A DNA stretch of 64,000 nucleotides from an uncultured bacterium (GTDB lineage Bacteria > Bacillota > Clostridia > Lachnospirales > Lachnospiraceae): the NCBI GenBank assembly GCA_947063875.1, contig CAMSTY010000011.1, positions 1 to 64,000 of the forward strand, read 5' to 3'. The notes beneath the pieces were generated by a model that was not told the DNA's origin, did not search any database, and was given only the letters and a program-made list of their open reading frames with translations. Made by a program: the position numbers and the translations under genes. The stretch's first letter is position 1, and every line of letters starts with the position of its first letter. Shown here in pieces: positions 38,000-46,400 of this stretch.

Positions 38000-39220
38000 C
38001 TAGCGATAAGAAGCCCCCTCATCCAGCAAAGTTCTGATAAACGCATTCATTTCGGGGTTATCATTGGTATTTCCTCCGCTTTCCGGACCTACTCTCCGGA
38101 TAAATTCACCCTGGCAGAAATAATAACGGTATTCCTTTTTGTCGATCACTGCATAGATAAAGATCGGATAACCATCCCCGCCAGACCAGTCCTCATAATA
38201 ATACTCAAGGCTATATGTGGTATAACCGTTTTTATGCATTACCTCGTCCAATACTGCATTCCCGTTCGATACTACGGCTTTGGCCAGCACTCCATCTGCT
38301 GTATAATAGCATCCTCCGGACTGCCGGTAACTTCCCTGATCCCTCACCGTGCGGTTGTAGACATCCCGAATATGCTGGATCTTTTCATCCTGAGACGCAG
38401 CCGCTGAAATTGATGGATATGTCGCGGACTTTTGTGATCTGGAAAAATCTGAAATGGATTCTGCCGGCGGCACCGATGCGGCCGCTGACTGACTTCGATA
38501 AGAAGCCCCCTCATCCAGCAAAGTTCTGATAAACGCATTCATTTCAGGGTTATCATTGGTATTTCCTCCGCTTTCCGGACCTACTCTCCGGATAAATTCA
38601 CCCTGGCAGAAATAATAACGGTATTCCTTTTTGTCGATCACTGCATAGATAAAGATCGGATAGCCATCCCCGCCAGACCAGTCCTCATAATAATACTCAA
38701 GGCTGTATGTGGTATAACCGTTTTTATGCATTGCCTCGTCCAATACTGCATTCCCGTTTGATACTACGGCTTTAGCCAGCACTCCATCTGCTGTATAATA
38801 GCATCCTCCAGACTGCCGGTAACTTCCCTGATCCCTCATCGTGCGGTTGTAGATGTCCCGAATATGCTGGATCTTTTCATCCTGAGACGCAGCCGCCTGC
38901 TGTACAGCAGGAACCGGCGAATAGGTCTGAGATTCCTGCGGCTTGGAAAAGTCTGAAATGGCAATCTGGACTTCTGATTTCTTTGAAATTTCTGTTTCTT
39001 TTTGCTCCATGCCTTCTGTTTCTTCTTTTATTTTGTCCTCTTCTGTTTTATCTTCTTTTATATTGTCTTCTTTGCTTTCTGACTCTCGGGTTTGTGAAAT
39101 ATTCGTGATATCTTCCGTTTGTTTTTCCGTACTGACGCAGGCTGTTAAGAATACTACATGCAAGAGCATAACCAGCCATAAACTTTTTACTTTTTTCTTC
39201 TTTACATCCAATTTCTGCAT
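38000..39220 (-). CDS. lipoprotein with duplicated 130-residue domain
   Basis: A lipoprotein of 406 residues from the ATG at 39220 (AGGAAG upstream). The signal ends in LHVVFLTAC, giving a lipidated Cys. A Lys/Glu-rich linker follows, then two nearly identical domains of about 130 residues each (IQHIRDIYNRTMRDQGSYRQ, GGCYYTADGVLAKAVVSNGN, YYYEDWSGGDGYPIFIYAV) separated by a 30-residue spacer. The domain is unknown to me. The copies are about 97% identical in DNA, so the duplication is recent. It closes the WXG100 operon of the secretion locus. Confidence 0.8.
   Translation of the reverse strand: MQKLDVKKKKVKSLWLVMLLHVVFLTACVSTEKQTEDITNISQTRESESKEDNIKEDKTEEDKIKEETEGMEQKETEISKKSEVQIAISDFSKPQESQTYSPVPAVQQAAASQDEKIQHIRDIYNRTMRDQGSYRQSGGCYYTADGVLAKAVVSNGNAVLDEAMHKNGYTTYSLEYYYEDWSGGDGYPIFIYAVIDKKEYRYYFCQGEFIRRVGPESGGNTNDNPEMNAFIRTLLDEGASYRSQSAAASVPPAESISDFSRSQKSATYPSISAAASQDEKIQHIRDVYNRTVRDQGSYRQSGGCYYTADGVLAKAVVSNGNAVLDEVMHKNGYTTYSLEYYYEDWSGGDGYPIFIYAVIDKKEYRYYFCQGEFIRRVGPESGGNTNDNPEMNAFIRTLLDEGASYR
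38004..38896. repeat. direct tandem duplication, 401 bp twice
   Basis: 38004-38404 and 38496-38896 match with an offset of 492 bp and about ten mismatches. They encode the two domains of the lipoprotein. Such near-identity inside one gene allows domain number to change by recombination. Confidence 0.9.
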
Positions 39221-39312
39221 TATTTGTCTTCCTCTCTCCCTCAACTTTCGTCACTGATGTACTTATTTCATAACTTACATCATACATCTCCGTCCCTTCA
39301 CCATTCCCTGCA

Positions 39313-39456
39313 TTAGGCAAATACATTTTCACATTCTTCAATTTGTTCTGCTTTCTCCAACCCCTGAAGTTCAGGAAACGCAGAAAATGGCCCAATGTCA
39401 TATACGGATATAAAATAATTCATCTCCATTTGATTTATTGTAAAAGCTGCAGCCAT
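39313..39456 (-). CDS. small unknown protein in WXG100 operon
   Basis: A 47-codon ORF (MAAAFTINQMEMNYFISVYD...) with a strong ribosome site (GAGGTGG, 8 nt from the ATG) between the WXG100 genes and the lipoprotein. Composition is protein-like. A second frame continues past its stop (NAGNGEGTEMYDVSYEISTS) up to the lipoprotein start, so either two small products exist or a frameshift split a somewhat larger one. No family is recognised. Confidence 0.45.
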   Translation of the reverse strand: MAAAFTINQMEMNYFISVYDIGPFSAFPELQGLEKAEQIEECENVFA

Positions 39457-39537
39457 AATTCATCCCACCTCTCTGAAATCTCCTCTTCTATCCGATAATC
39501 ATGTTTTTATTTCTGCAGTTATGCCTTATATCAATAT

Positions 39538-39561
39538 GCAGGCGGAACCTCTCCCGCCTGC
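39538..39561 (-). terminator. GC-rich hairpin after the WXG100 genes
   Basis: Gcaggcgg pairs with ccgcctgc over an 8-base loop, 39 bp after the last WXG100 gene. There is no T-run on the minus strand, so it may be an RNA-stability or partial-termination element rather than a full terminator. Confidence 0.45.
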
Positions 39562-39599
39562 ATTTACCTGCCATTTACCATGAAGCCCCATCTCAGTTT

Positions 39600-39911
39600 C
39601 TACAACACATTCCCTGGTAGATCTCCCGCAATCTCCTGGCTTCTTTTCTCTGCATTCTGATAGATCGACGCCATCTCCTCCAGATCCTTCACATGTTCGT
39701 TAATCATGATATGGATTTTCTGGATATCGTCCTCCAATTCATTAAACTTGTTCATATATGCGGAGGCTGCCTCACCCTCCCAGAAGCTGGACATTCCACG
39801 GATCAGTTCCATCATATTGGATGTCAAAATCTCTACCTGATTCATACAGGTGCTGAATTCTCCTGAAGTCTCTTTCAGTTTCTCCGGTGTTACCAATAAA
39901 TTGCCTTCCAT
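39600..39911 (-). CDS. WXG100 family protein 1
   Basis: A 103-residue helical hairpin protein of the WXG100/ESAT-6 family, the small exported partners of type VII secretion. The turn motif is SFWEGEAASAYMNKF (WEG at about 44-46). The N-terminal LLVTPEKLKETSGEF and C-terminal YQNAEKRSQEIAGDLP are typical. Its ends resemble the protein at 40680 (both begin ..LVTPE, both end in ..LPG[ND]VL), suggesting paralogues. It is one of five WXG100-like genes in a row. Confidence 0.9.
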   Translation of the reverse strand: MEGNLLVTPEKLKETSGEFSTCMNQVEILTSNMMELIRGMSSFWEGEAASAYMNKFNELEDDIQKIHIMINEHVKDLEEMASIYQNAEKRSQEIAGDLPGNVL

Positions 39912-39980
39912 AGTTATAATCTCCTTTTTCCTTTATTATTTTTATCTCTTTTCAATATACGCTTATGCTTTTAATAACCT

Positions 39981-40280
39981 TTAAAAATTCCGGGCTTTAG
40001 CCGTCTCCGTATTCAATTTCTCTGCATTCTCGTACTCGATTGCAATATTGTCCAACGCTTCACAGTATTTCGTTACCAGCGTATGAAACTGTTCCATATA
40101 CTCTTTGTCACTGGTAAAGGCTATATGGAACGCCTCCTTTGCCTGACCTTCCCACATGCTGTTCAGGCTCCCCTCCGAATCCTGAAGCTTCTGAACCTGA
40201 ACGCTGAAATTCTGGTTATAATCCCGCAAAGAAGTTGCAGCGCTCCTCACCTGTGATGCCGTTACTCTGATCTGTGCCAT
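39981..40280 (-). CDS. WXG100 family protein 2
   Basis: A 99-residue WXG100 protein with SMWEGQAKEAFHIAF (WEG at about 43-45) between two helices and the C-terminal YENAEKLNTETA. GGAGG precedes the ATG. It likely forms a helical dimer with another member of the cluster and is exported by EssC. Confidence 0.92.
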   Translation of the reverse strand: MAQIRVTASQVRSAATSLRDYNQNFSVQVQKLQDSEGSLNSMWEGQAKEAFHIAFTSDKEYMEQFHTLVTKYCEALDNIAIEYENAEKLNTETAKARNF

Positions 40281-40346
40281 AATAAATTTCCTCCTTGTGA
40301 TTTTATTTATATAAATATTATTGTTATCCTCGCTTTTCCTGTTTCC

Positions 40347-40658
40347 CTAATCTCGATTGTGAGCTCGTTCCCATGCTTCCATTTCTGCCTCATAGATCAC
40401 TTCTGCAATCTCCCGAATCGCATTGGCAACATCGCGGATGGAACCTGCGGTAGCCGTGATATTCTCCTGCAGAACCCTTCCTTTTCCGATATATTTTACG
40501 GAATTGTCGCCGGTCCAGTGCGTACCCAGCTGCTCCAATGTACCCTCCAGCTGCGTCCCGGACAGCTTTGTCAGATTCTCAGCAACCTCATCCAATTCCC
40601 TGGCCTGCCGCTTCGCCTTACCGAAATCCATCTCAATGCTATGTAAACTCCGCGCCAC
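40347..40658 (-). CDS. WXG100-like protein 3
   Basis: A 103-residue helical protein with a WTGDNS turn (about 48-53) in place of the usual WEG, preceded by MDFGKAKRQARELDEVAENL. The C-terminal helix ends YEAEMEAWERAHNRD. The divergent motif places it at the edge of the WXG100 superfamily. It lies 21 bp downstream of the gene at 40680 and shares its operon. Confidence 0.82.
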   Translation of the reverse strand: MARSLHSIEMDFGKAKRQARELDEVAENLTKLSGTQLEGTLEQLGTHWTGDNSVKYIGKGRVLQENITATAGSIRDVANAIREIAEVIYEAEMEAWERAHNRD

Positions 40659-40679
40659 TTTTCCTGTCTCCTTTCTCTG

Positions 40680-41003
40680 CTACAGCACATCTCCGGGAAG
40701 AGACTGAATCGCACCCTCAATCCTCAGTTCCGTATCCGAATAGGTCTGTGCAATGCTTCTCAAATCTGCCGGATGTTCAGACAAACGTTTTAAAATCTGT
40801 TCAATATTTTCCTGCTGCTCGGCATAATTCTGGCGGTGCATATCTCCTGCCTCTCCAATCCAGTACCCTTTGCTCTTTTCCACCAGTGTTTTCATGGCCT
40901 CAAAACGGGTCCGCATATTGGATACATTTTTTTCCACTTCTACTGCTTTTTGATTCAAGACCTCCGGTGTTACCAGAATTTCCACTGCTCCTGCAATTGC
41001 CAT
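40680..41003 (-). CDS. WXG100 family protein 4
   Basis: A 107-residue WXG100 protein from the ATG at 41003 (GGAGG 9 nt upstream); the longer in-frame extension overlaps the preceding gene. The turn is GYWIGEAGDMHRQNY (WIG). Start (EILVTPEVLNQKAVEVEKNV) and end (SLPGDVL) match the protein at 39600, so the two are likely paralogues. Confidence 0.88.
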   Translation of the reverse strand: MAIAGAVEILVTPEVLNQKAVEVEKNVSNMRTRFEAMKTLVEKSKGYWIGEAGDMHRQNYAEQQENIEQILKRLSEHPADLRSIAQTYSDTELRIEGAIQSLPGDVL

Positions 41004-41016
41004 CTCCTCTTCCCTC

Positions 41017-41319
41017 CTATATGCGGATTGCATCGATTTCCGCAGAAACTGCGTCTTCGCATCTGCGATACTCATCCCTGGCATTTTCCATGTAGGCAAT
41101 CAGGCTGTCAATCGTGCCGCACATCTCGTTCATCGCCTCATGATCGGACTGGAACGCCTGGTTGAAAGCCTCGTTTGCCGGCCCGTTCCACATGGCATCC
41201 AGTTCCGCAACCGATTCAAACGCTTTCTCCATCTCGTCGCGGAGTTTCTGGACCTCTATCTGCATTTCCCCAATGTCAGCTGCCAGTGTTCCAATGTTGA
41301 TTTCAATGATGTCTGCCAT
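41017..41319 (-). CDS. WXG100 family protein 5
   Basis: A 100-residue WXG100 protein with AMWNGPANEAFNQAF (WNG at about 43-45). The C-terminal helix carries YMENARDEYRRCEDAV, which includes the YxxxD/E-type export signal seen in these proteins. It lies 10 bp after the gene at 41330. Confidence 0.92.
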   Translation of the reverse strand: MADIIEINIGTLAADIGEMQIEVQKLRDEMEKAFESVAELDAMWNGPANEAFNQAFQSDHEAMNEMCGTIDSLIAYMENARDEYRRCEDAVSAEIDAIRI

Positions 41320-41329
41320 CTCTCTCCTC

Positions 41330-41689
41330 CTATCTGATCTGGTATCCTTTGATACTGTCCCTGACCTTTCCCAGGCTGACCGTATCCATATTCCGGTAAT
41401 AGTCCACTTTTCTGACCTGTTCCCCGTAATCCACGATGTTGCGTTCGCTCTGCTGATACATTTTCTGTATCTGGTTTAACGCCGCCATCAATTCCATCAT
41501 TCTTCCCTTTTCCAGTTCCAGGTCCTCCAGTCGAAACCGCAGGGTTTGAATTACATCCCCATAAGCCGATGACCGCCGGATCGAGGAGACAATGCCTTCT
41601 GTTTCCTGTATCTGCTGATTCAGCTTGCGAACCATCTGCTGCAGTTCCTGCGAGGATTCTGCCAGTGCCCGTATCGCTACCGTAAACAT
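41330..41689 (-). CDS. helical secretion-locus protein
   Basis: A 119-residue, wholly helical protein from the ATG at 41689 (AAAGGAG upstream). It has long heptad stretches (SSQELQQMVRKLNQQIQETE, LRFRLEDLELEKGRMMELM) and ends in a Tyr-rich stretch (VDYYRNMD). No WXG turn is present. It is the first gene of the WXG100 operon, directly after LytTR-type site C. It may be a coiled-coil partner of the WXG100 proteins. Confidence 0.7.
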   Translation of the reverse strand: MFTVAIRALAESSQELQQMVRKLNQQIQETEGIVSSIRRSSAYGDVIQTLRFRLEDLELEKGRMMELMAALNQIQKMYQQSERNIVDYGEQVRKVDYYRNMDTVSLGKVRDSIKGYQIR

Positions 41690-41713
41690 CGTCTTCTCCT
41701 TTCTGATAGCCAA

Positions 41714-41782
41714 AGTCTATCACATGTTCCCATGATTCTGTTCCTATTCTGACGAATGACCGGTTTTATCATCCGAATAACC
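41714..41782 (-). promoter_or_regulatory. LytTR-type activated promoter, site C
   Basis: Reading leftward: GGTTATTCG (41782-41774), 12 nt, GGTCATTCG (41761-41753), 33 nt, TAGACT (41719-41714) preceded by TGA. It is the clearest of the three sites, has no -35, and drives the WXG100 operon starting at 41689. Confidence 0.75.
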
Positions 41783-41803
41783 CGTTTTTTGTCTTTCGTC
41801 TGC

Positions 41804-42052
41804 TTATACCAGCAGCAAACGGTCGCCCTGAGCGATCTTATAATGAGCCAGCGTCAGGTCTGAATTCAGAATCTTTTTCTGATTCTGGCTTACCAAAAGC
41901 AGCTCTTTTACACTCCCGTTCAGTGTACAATGTTCCTTTTGGCAAATCATCCCGCTGATTTCTTCCAATAAAAGTTCGATCTTTACATTTTCATCCAGAT
42001 TAAAATCGTAAGTCTGGTTTGCGCCTGGCGCATAGATATCTACCAGTATCAT
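41804..42052 (-). CDS. esaB: EsaB/YukD ubiquitin-like protein
   Basis: An 82-residue protein with a beta-grasp (ubiquitin-like) pattern: ILVDIYAPGANQTYDFNLDE, a helix (KIELLLEEISGMICQK), then SDLTLAHYKIAQGDRLLLV. EsaB/YukD is a conserved cytoplasmic accessory of Firmicute type VII systems. It is the last gene of the EssC operon, 2 bp after the gene at 42055. Confidence 0.85.
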   Translation of the reverse strand: MILVDIYAPGANQTYDFNLDENVKIELLLEEISGMICQKEHCTLNGSVKELLLVSQNQKKILNSDLTLAHYKIAQGDRLLLV

Positions 42053-42054
42053 CC

Positions 42055-42777
42055 TTACCTCTCCTTATCCTCCCGCCACCAGGATTTCAAAAATTCCCAG
42101 GCATTTTCCCTGGTATACCGTTCCCAGGACAGGCTCTTCCCGCTTTTCGCATCCTGCAAGACCATGCAGTATTCCAATGCCAGATCCAACAGGATCATCC
42201 GCCGGTGTATTGTGCCATTCTCCTTATCCCTCATCGTAAAGACACTATGCACCTGTTCACACTTCAGATATTCCTCCGTCTCTTCCTGGCAGCCTGAAAG
42301 CAATTTTTCTTTCAGTTCCTCAGAGATACGGCTGTCCCAATATCCGGCATAATCATAGGAACCCAAATCTTGTGTCAGGCGGGGGTTTGGCAGTTGATTC
42401 AATTCCTGCAGCTGTGCAAAAAAACCTTCTTCCGTCAGGCCGCAAAGGCTGACCTCGGATTTCTCCTGACGGCAGTTCTCGACGCACACATACTGTCCCC
42501 CCGCAAAATAGATGCATTGCCGCGGCAGGGCATATTGTCCCCGGTCTGCCACCAGCACCCCGCAGGAACCCGCAATCCGATCCATAAAATCAGAAAACGG
42601 CGGCTGAATCAAAAGTCCTTCCTTTTCCTGCTTTAATACCCCGGAACGCACCATCTGATATACGGTGTAATAGACCTCTTCCTTGGCCGCTTCCTCCCTG
42701 GAAAAACCATAATAGACATCCATATTTCTGGCCGCTGCCAGTACCTGAAATTCCAGTAAATCCAAGATATAAATCAT
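42055..42777 (-). CDS. EspG-like secretion-associated protein 2
   Basis: A 240-residue protein of unknown family. It begins LDLLEFQVLAAARNMDVYYG and has a winged-helix-like block (YYTVYQMVRSGVLKQEKEG), then strands (QCIYFAGGQYVCVE) and a helical C-terminus. The plan matches the protein at 37199, which suggests a shared fold, although identity is low by eye. The 4-bp overlap with the LytTR gene upstream and 2-bp gap to esaB place it in the EssC operon. EspG-like chaperone function is only a suggestion. Confidence 0.62.
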   Translation of the reverse strand: MIYILDLLEFQVLAAARNMDVYYGFSREEAAKEEVYYTVYQMVRSGVLKQEKEGLLIQPPFSDFMDRIAGSCGVLVADRGQYALPRQCIYFAGGQYVCVENCRQEKSEVSLCGLTEEGFFAQLQELNQLPNPRLTQDLGSYDYAGYWDSRISEELKEKLLSGCQEETEEYLKCEQVHSVFTMRDKENGTIHRRMILLDLALEYCMVLQDAKSGKSLSWERYTRENAWEFLKSWWREDKER

Positions 42778-43484
42778 TTCTGCTCCTTAAATGCCGGTTT
42801 ATAGCTGCGCGAAAGAGGAATCTCTATCCCTTGCTCCAGTTCAATCAGGTTCTTGGAAAGCATTACCTTGCGAATCCGTTTTCTGCTGACAATAAAGCTG
42901 CGATGGCAGCGGGCAAACGAATCCGGAAGGCGTTCTGCCAGATGCTCAATCGTCTCATAAAATGCCAGTTCCCGTTTTTTCAGACGCACATAGATTCGTT
43001 TTTCCCTGGCCTCAAAGTAATAAATCTGAGACAGCGGGACATAGGTTTTCCCCTCCCTGGTCTCAATCACCAGGCTCTCCTCCTGCCCGTCGGACGACTG
43101 ATCCACAAACCGCTCCACCAGGTCCGTGATCTGATCCTGCGCCTGTCCGGGCGAAAGCGGGCGAATCAGCAGCGAGGAGGCAAGAATCGTCGGACGGATA
43201 TATTCCATCGGCGACATTGCGGCATCGGCAATCAGCAAAAGCAACGTATTCTGATAATTTTTCCGGATTCGCTCCAGGTCCTCGATGCTTCCTCTGGGCG
43301 ACACGTCATAACAAAGCATGTCAAGCAACGGACGATCATTTAAAAATGCCGCCACCTGCTCCCTCTTTGCAAAAAATTCCATCTGCCATTTTTCTTCTGT
43401 CAGTACTGCAGCTGCCTTGCGAATCAGAACCTTCATCAGTTCCAGTTCTTCCGGCTGCGGATCGTATACCATCATGGAAACCAT
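42774..43484 (-). CDS. LytTR-family response regulator
   Basis: A 236-residue regulator. The N-terminal 120 residues look like a receiver domain (MVYDPQPEELELM, MLCYDVSPRG with a possible phospho-Asp, LLLLIADAAM), but the usual acidic pair and Lys are not clear, so it may be atypical. The C-terminal LytTR DNA-binding domain is well formed: YVPLSQIYYFEAREKRIYV and FARCHRSFIVSRKRIRKV. No histidine kinase is adjacent. It lies directly after essC. The three 21-bp-period direct repeats at 34376-34405, 37966-37995 and 41753-41782 are the expected type of LytTR site, so it probably activates the locus. Confidence 0.87.
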   Translation of the reverse strand: MVSMMVYDPQPEELELMKVLIRKAAAVLTEEKWQMEFFAKREQVAAFLNDRPLLDMLCYDVSPRGSIEDLERIRKNYQNTLLLLIADAAMSPMEYIRPTILASSLLIRPLSPGQAQDQITDLVERFVDQSSDGQEESLVIETREGKTYVPLSQIYYFEAREKRIYVRLKKRELAFYETIEHLAERLPDSFARCHRSFIVSRKRIRKVMLSKNLIELEQGIEIPLSRSYKPAFKEQK

Positions 43485-43498
43485 CTGTCTTGTCTCCC

Positions 43499-46400
43499 CT
43501 ATCCTTTTACCAGCGGCACTACCACCCTGGCCACATTCTCGTCATTTCCGGTTGGCAGCAAAGCAGTCCCTGCTTTCATTGTCTTTGCCTGTTCCGTGTA
43601 GTTCAGATAACCAAAATCCATATACCGCAGATTGGACACGGCGCCTCCGAGATGGATACCTGTGCGATATCCGGTCATATTCTCATAGGCCCGCAGTCCG
43701 ACTATGGAGGAAACTGTGTCCGGGTTTATCCCCGCGAAGAAGAATACATTCAGCATTTTGCCTTTTTCCGTAATGTTCTCCAGGAACGGGCGGATATTCA
43801 GCACCCCCTCTTCCGGTTTGTACACGGAATTGATAAACTCGTTCATGTCGGCGATGAAAATATAATATTTTTCTTCCTTCTGCATCGCCTCATAAACCTC
43901 TTCCTCCCGCCCTTCCTCAATCAGCGCCTTTTTGATCCCATTGCGCTTTTTAACCGGCTCTATGAGTCCGGCAAAGAAATCCGCCTGCAGCTTTTGACTG
44001 TCAATATATTCTGCCTCTGTCTTTGCCGCTGTGGCTTTCAATTCGTCGGAACCATGCTCGATTACCACCACCCGGCCGCCCTTCTTTCCGGCGGCGCGAA
44101 TCAGCGCTTTCATGGCATTGGTCTTTCCTGTCCTGGCTCTTCCGGATATCAGGTAACAGTAAGTCCTGCTTAAATCAATGCCATAAGGAGAGGCACTCTC
44201 CTTTTCATATCCCAGTGGTAAATGTCTGTCATCGGCGGACAGTTCCTCCGTCTCTGCCAGTTCCTCGAACTCGGACCATACCGGTTTTTCCGGAATCACC
44301 GGAATCTGTTTCGCTCTCCTGCCCATCCATGCCTTCTGCATTTGCCGGCATTCCTCTTCGATCCTGCCCAGACGCTGGTAATCATCCTCTGCCTCCAGGG
44401 AAAGGGCCGTCTGAAACTCCAGAATCCGTTCTCCGACACGGGCCAGGCCGCGGCCCCGGATATCCGTCTCCGGCAGGGTCTCCACCCTGGGAACCCGCAT
44501 CGCATCCGCATACTGGAATTTGTCATTCATCTGCAGGCAGACCACGGTCTTGATATTGTCCCCGACCTTGGTCTGAATCTCACTGGAACCAAATCCGCCT
44601 GCCGTAATTGCCAGGAAAATTCCATAGCCGACGCCGTCATGGGCCAGATGCAAGACCACATCTTCATATTGATTGTTCGTCTTCTCCCGGAAGCTGGCAT
44701 AGTTGTCAATCGCAATCACCACCGCCGGCACCCGCACTCCATTCGCACGGACATACTGACTGTAATTGCCGCCCTTAAACAGTTTTTTCCGTTCTTCCAG
44801 CATCTGGTTCATCATATGGAAGAACTTGTTCATTTTTTCTGAATCGTCCTCGTAGATAACGCCGCCGACGTGCGGTGCATGCTCAAAAGCAGACAACATA
44901 TGGCTGCTGAAATCAATCGCATACAGATTCACATAATCCGGAGCATATTTATGTACCATTGCATAGAACAACGTCTGCAAAAGCGTGCTCTTGCCGCTGA
45001 CGATCCTGCCGCAAAAGGCATGATGGCCGTTCTCGGAAAAGCTGATGACAAGCGGCATCTGAGCCTGGTTGACCGGATCGTCGCACAATCCCAGCGGCAC
45101 CTCCAGCGCCCATTCCTCCGCCGGTTTTTGCCATTGGCTTCCGTCAAAAATACGGTCCTTGTAACCTGCCAGAAGGCTAATCGGGAAGGAAACCGGCAAA
45201 AGCGGCATCCACAGCTGGAAGTTATGATTGTAACCATGTTCCCTGGCTGTTTTGGCCAGATATTCCACCATGGCATCCAGCTGGGTCTTCATCTTCTGTT
45301 CCGGAAGTTTTACATTATTCTGATCCGCATATTTTAAAAGTTCCCCGACCTCTTCCTCCAGGCTTCGTGGCGCATCCTTGCTCACCAGATCCGAAATATC
45401 CAGATAGCTACGCAGCAGCTCCTCCAGACGGCGGCTATTGTATTCACTCCTGGGATAATCCGCCCCAAACTCTTCCAGCTTCTGATAGACAGACTCCATC
45501 GCATCCGGGTTTTCTGAAAACGCTCTTAATGTCATAAGCCGGTCTGCCGCCGCATACTGCATCATTCGTATCAGGCTGCAGATCCAGCTAAGACGCAGCT
45601 TTGCCTGCTGCTTTCGTTTCAGGTTGCTTCCGATCAACGCCTCTTTACCAGTCATGGAAATCATCGAGGCAATCCCTGTCTGGAAGGAACCAGCGTTCTC
45701 ATCATAGGCCGCCCCGCTGTAACCGGACTGGAACAATTCGTATAATTCATCATTTCCCACCTGCAGGTAGCAGCGGCCTGCCTGTGTGATATAAGCCGCA
45801 TCCGGTTTGTGCAGCATATCGTTACTGTCCTGACGGTCCTGCACGCGCAGGCACAGACGGAACTTGGAGTTACTCCAGATATTGTCATCCACGGTCCCGC
45901 TTGGCTTCTGCGTTGCCAGAATCAAATGCACTCCCAGGCTCCGCCCGACCTGCGCCACACTGATCAGTTCCTTCATAAAGTCGGATTCTTCCCGTTTCAG
46001 TTCGGCGAACTCATCAATGATAATAAACAAATGCGGCACCGGCATCGCGGCTTCCCCGTTCTTATAAAGCTTGGTGTAAAGATTGATGTTATTGACATTA
46101 TGCTCATTAAACACCCTCTGGCGGCGCTTGTTTTCGCTCTTGATGGAAACCATCGCCCTGCGCACCTGATTGCCGGACAGATTGGAGATCTGCCCGATCA
46201 GATGGGGCAACCCGTCAAAAAGGTTTGCCATGCCTCCGCCTTTATAATCGATGATAAAAAAACTGATATCATCGGGACTGAAATTCAGCGCCAAAGAAAG
46301 CATATAGGTCTGCAAAGTCTCCGATTTGCCGGAACCTGTCGTGCCTGCCACCAGGCCATGCGGCCCATGGTATTTCTCATGTACATCCAGATAACACAAT

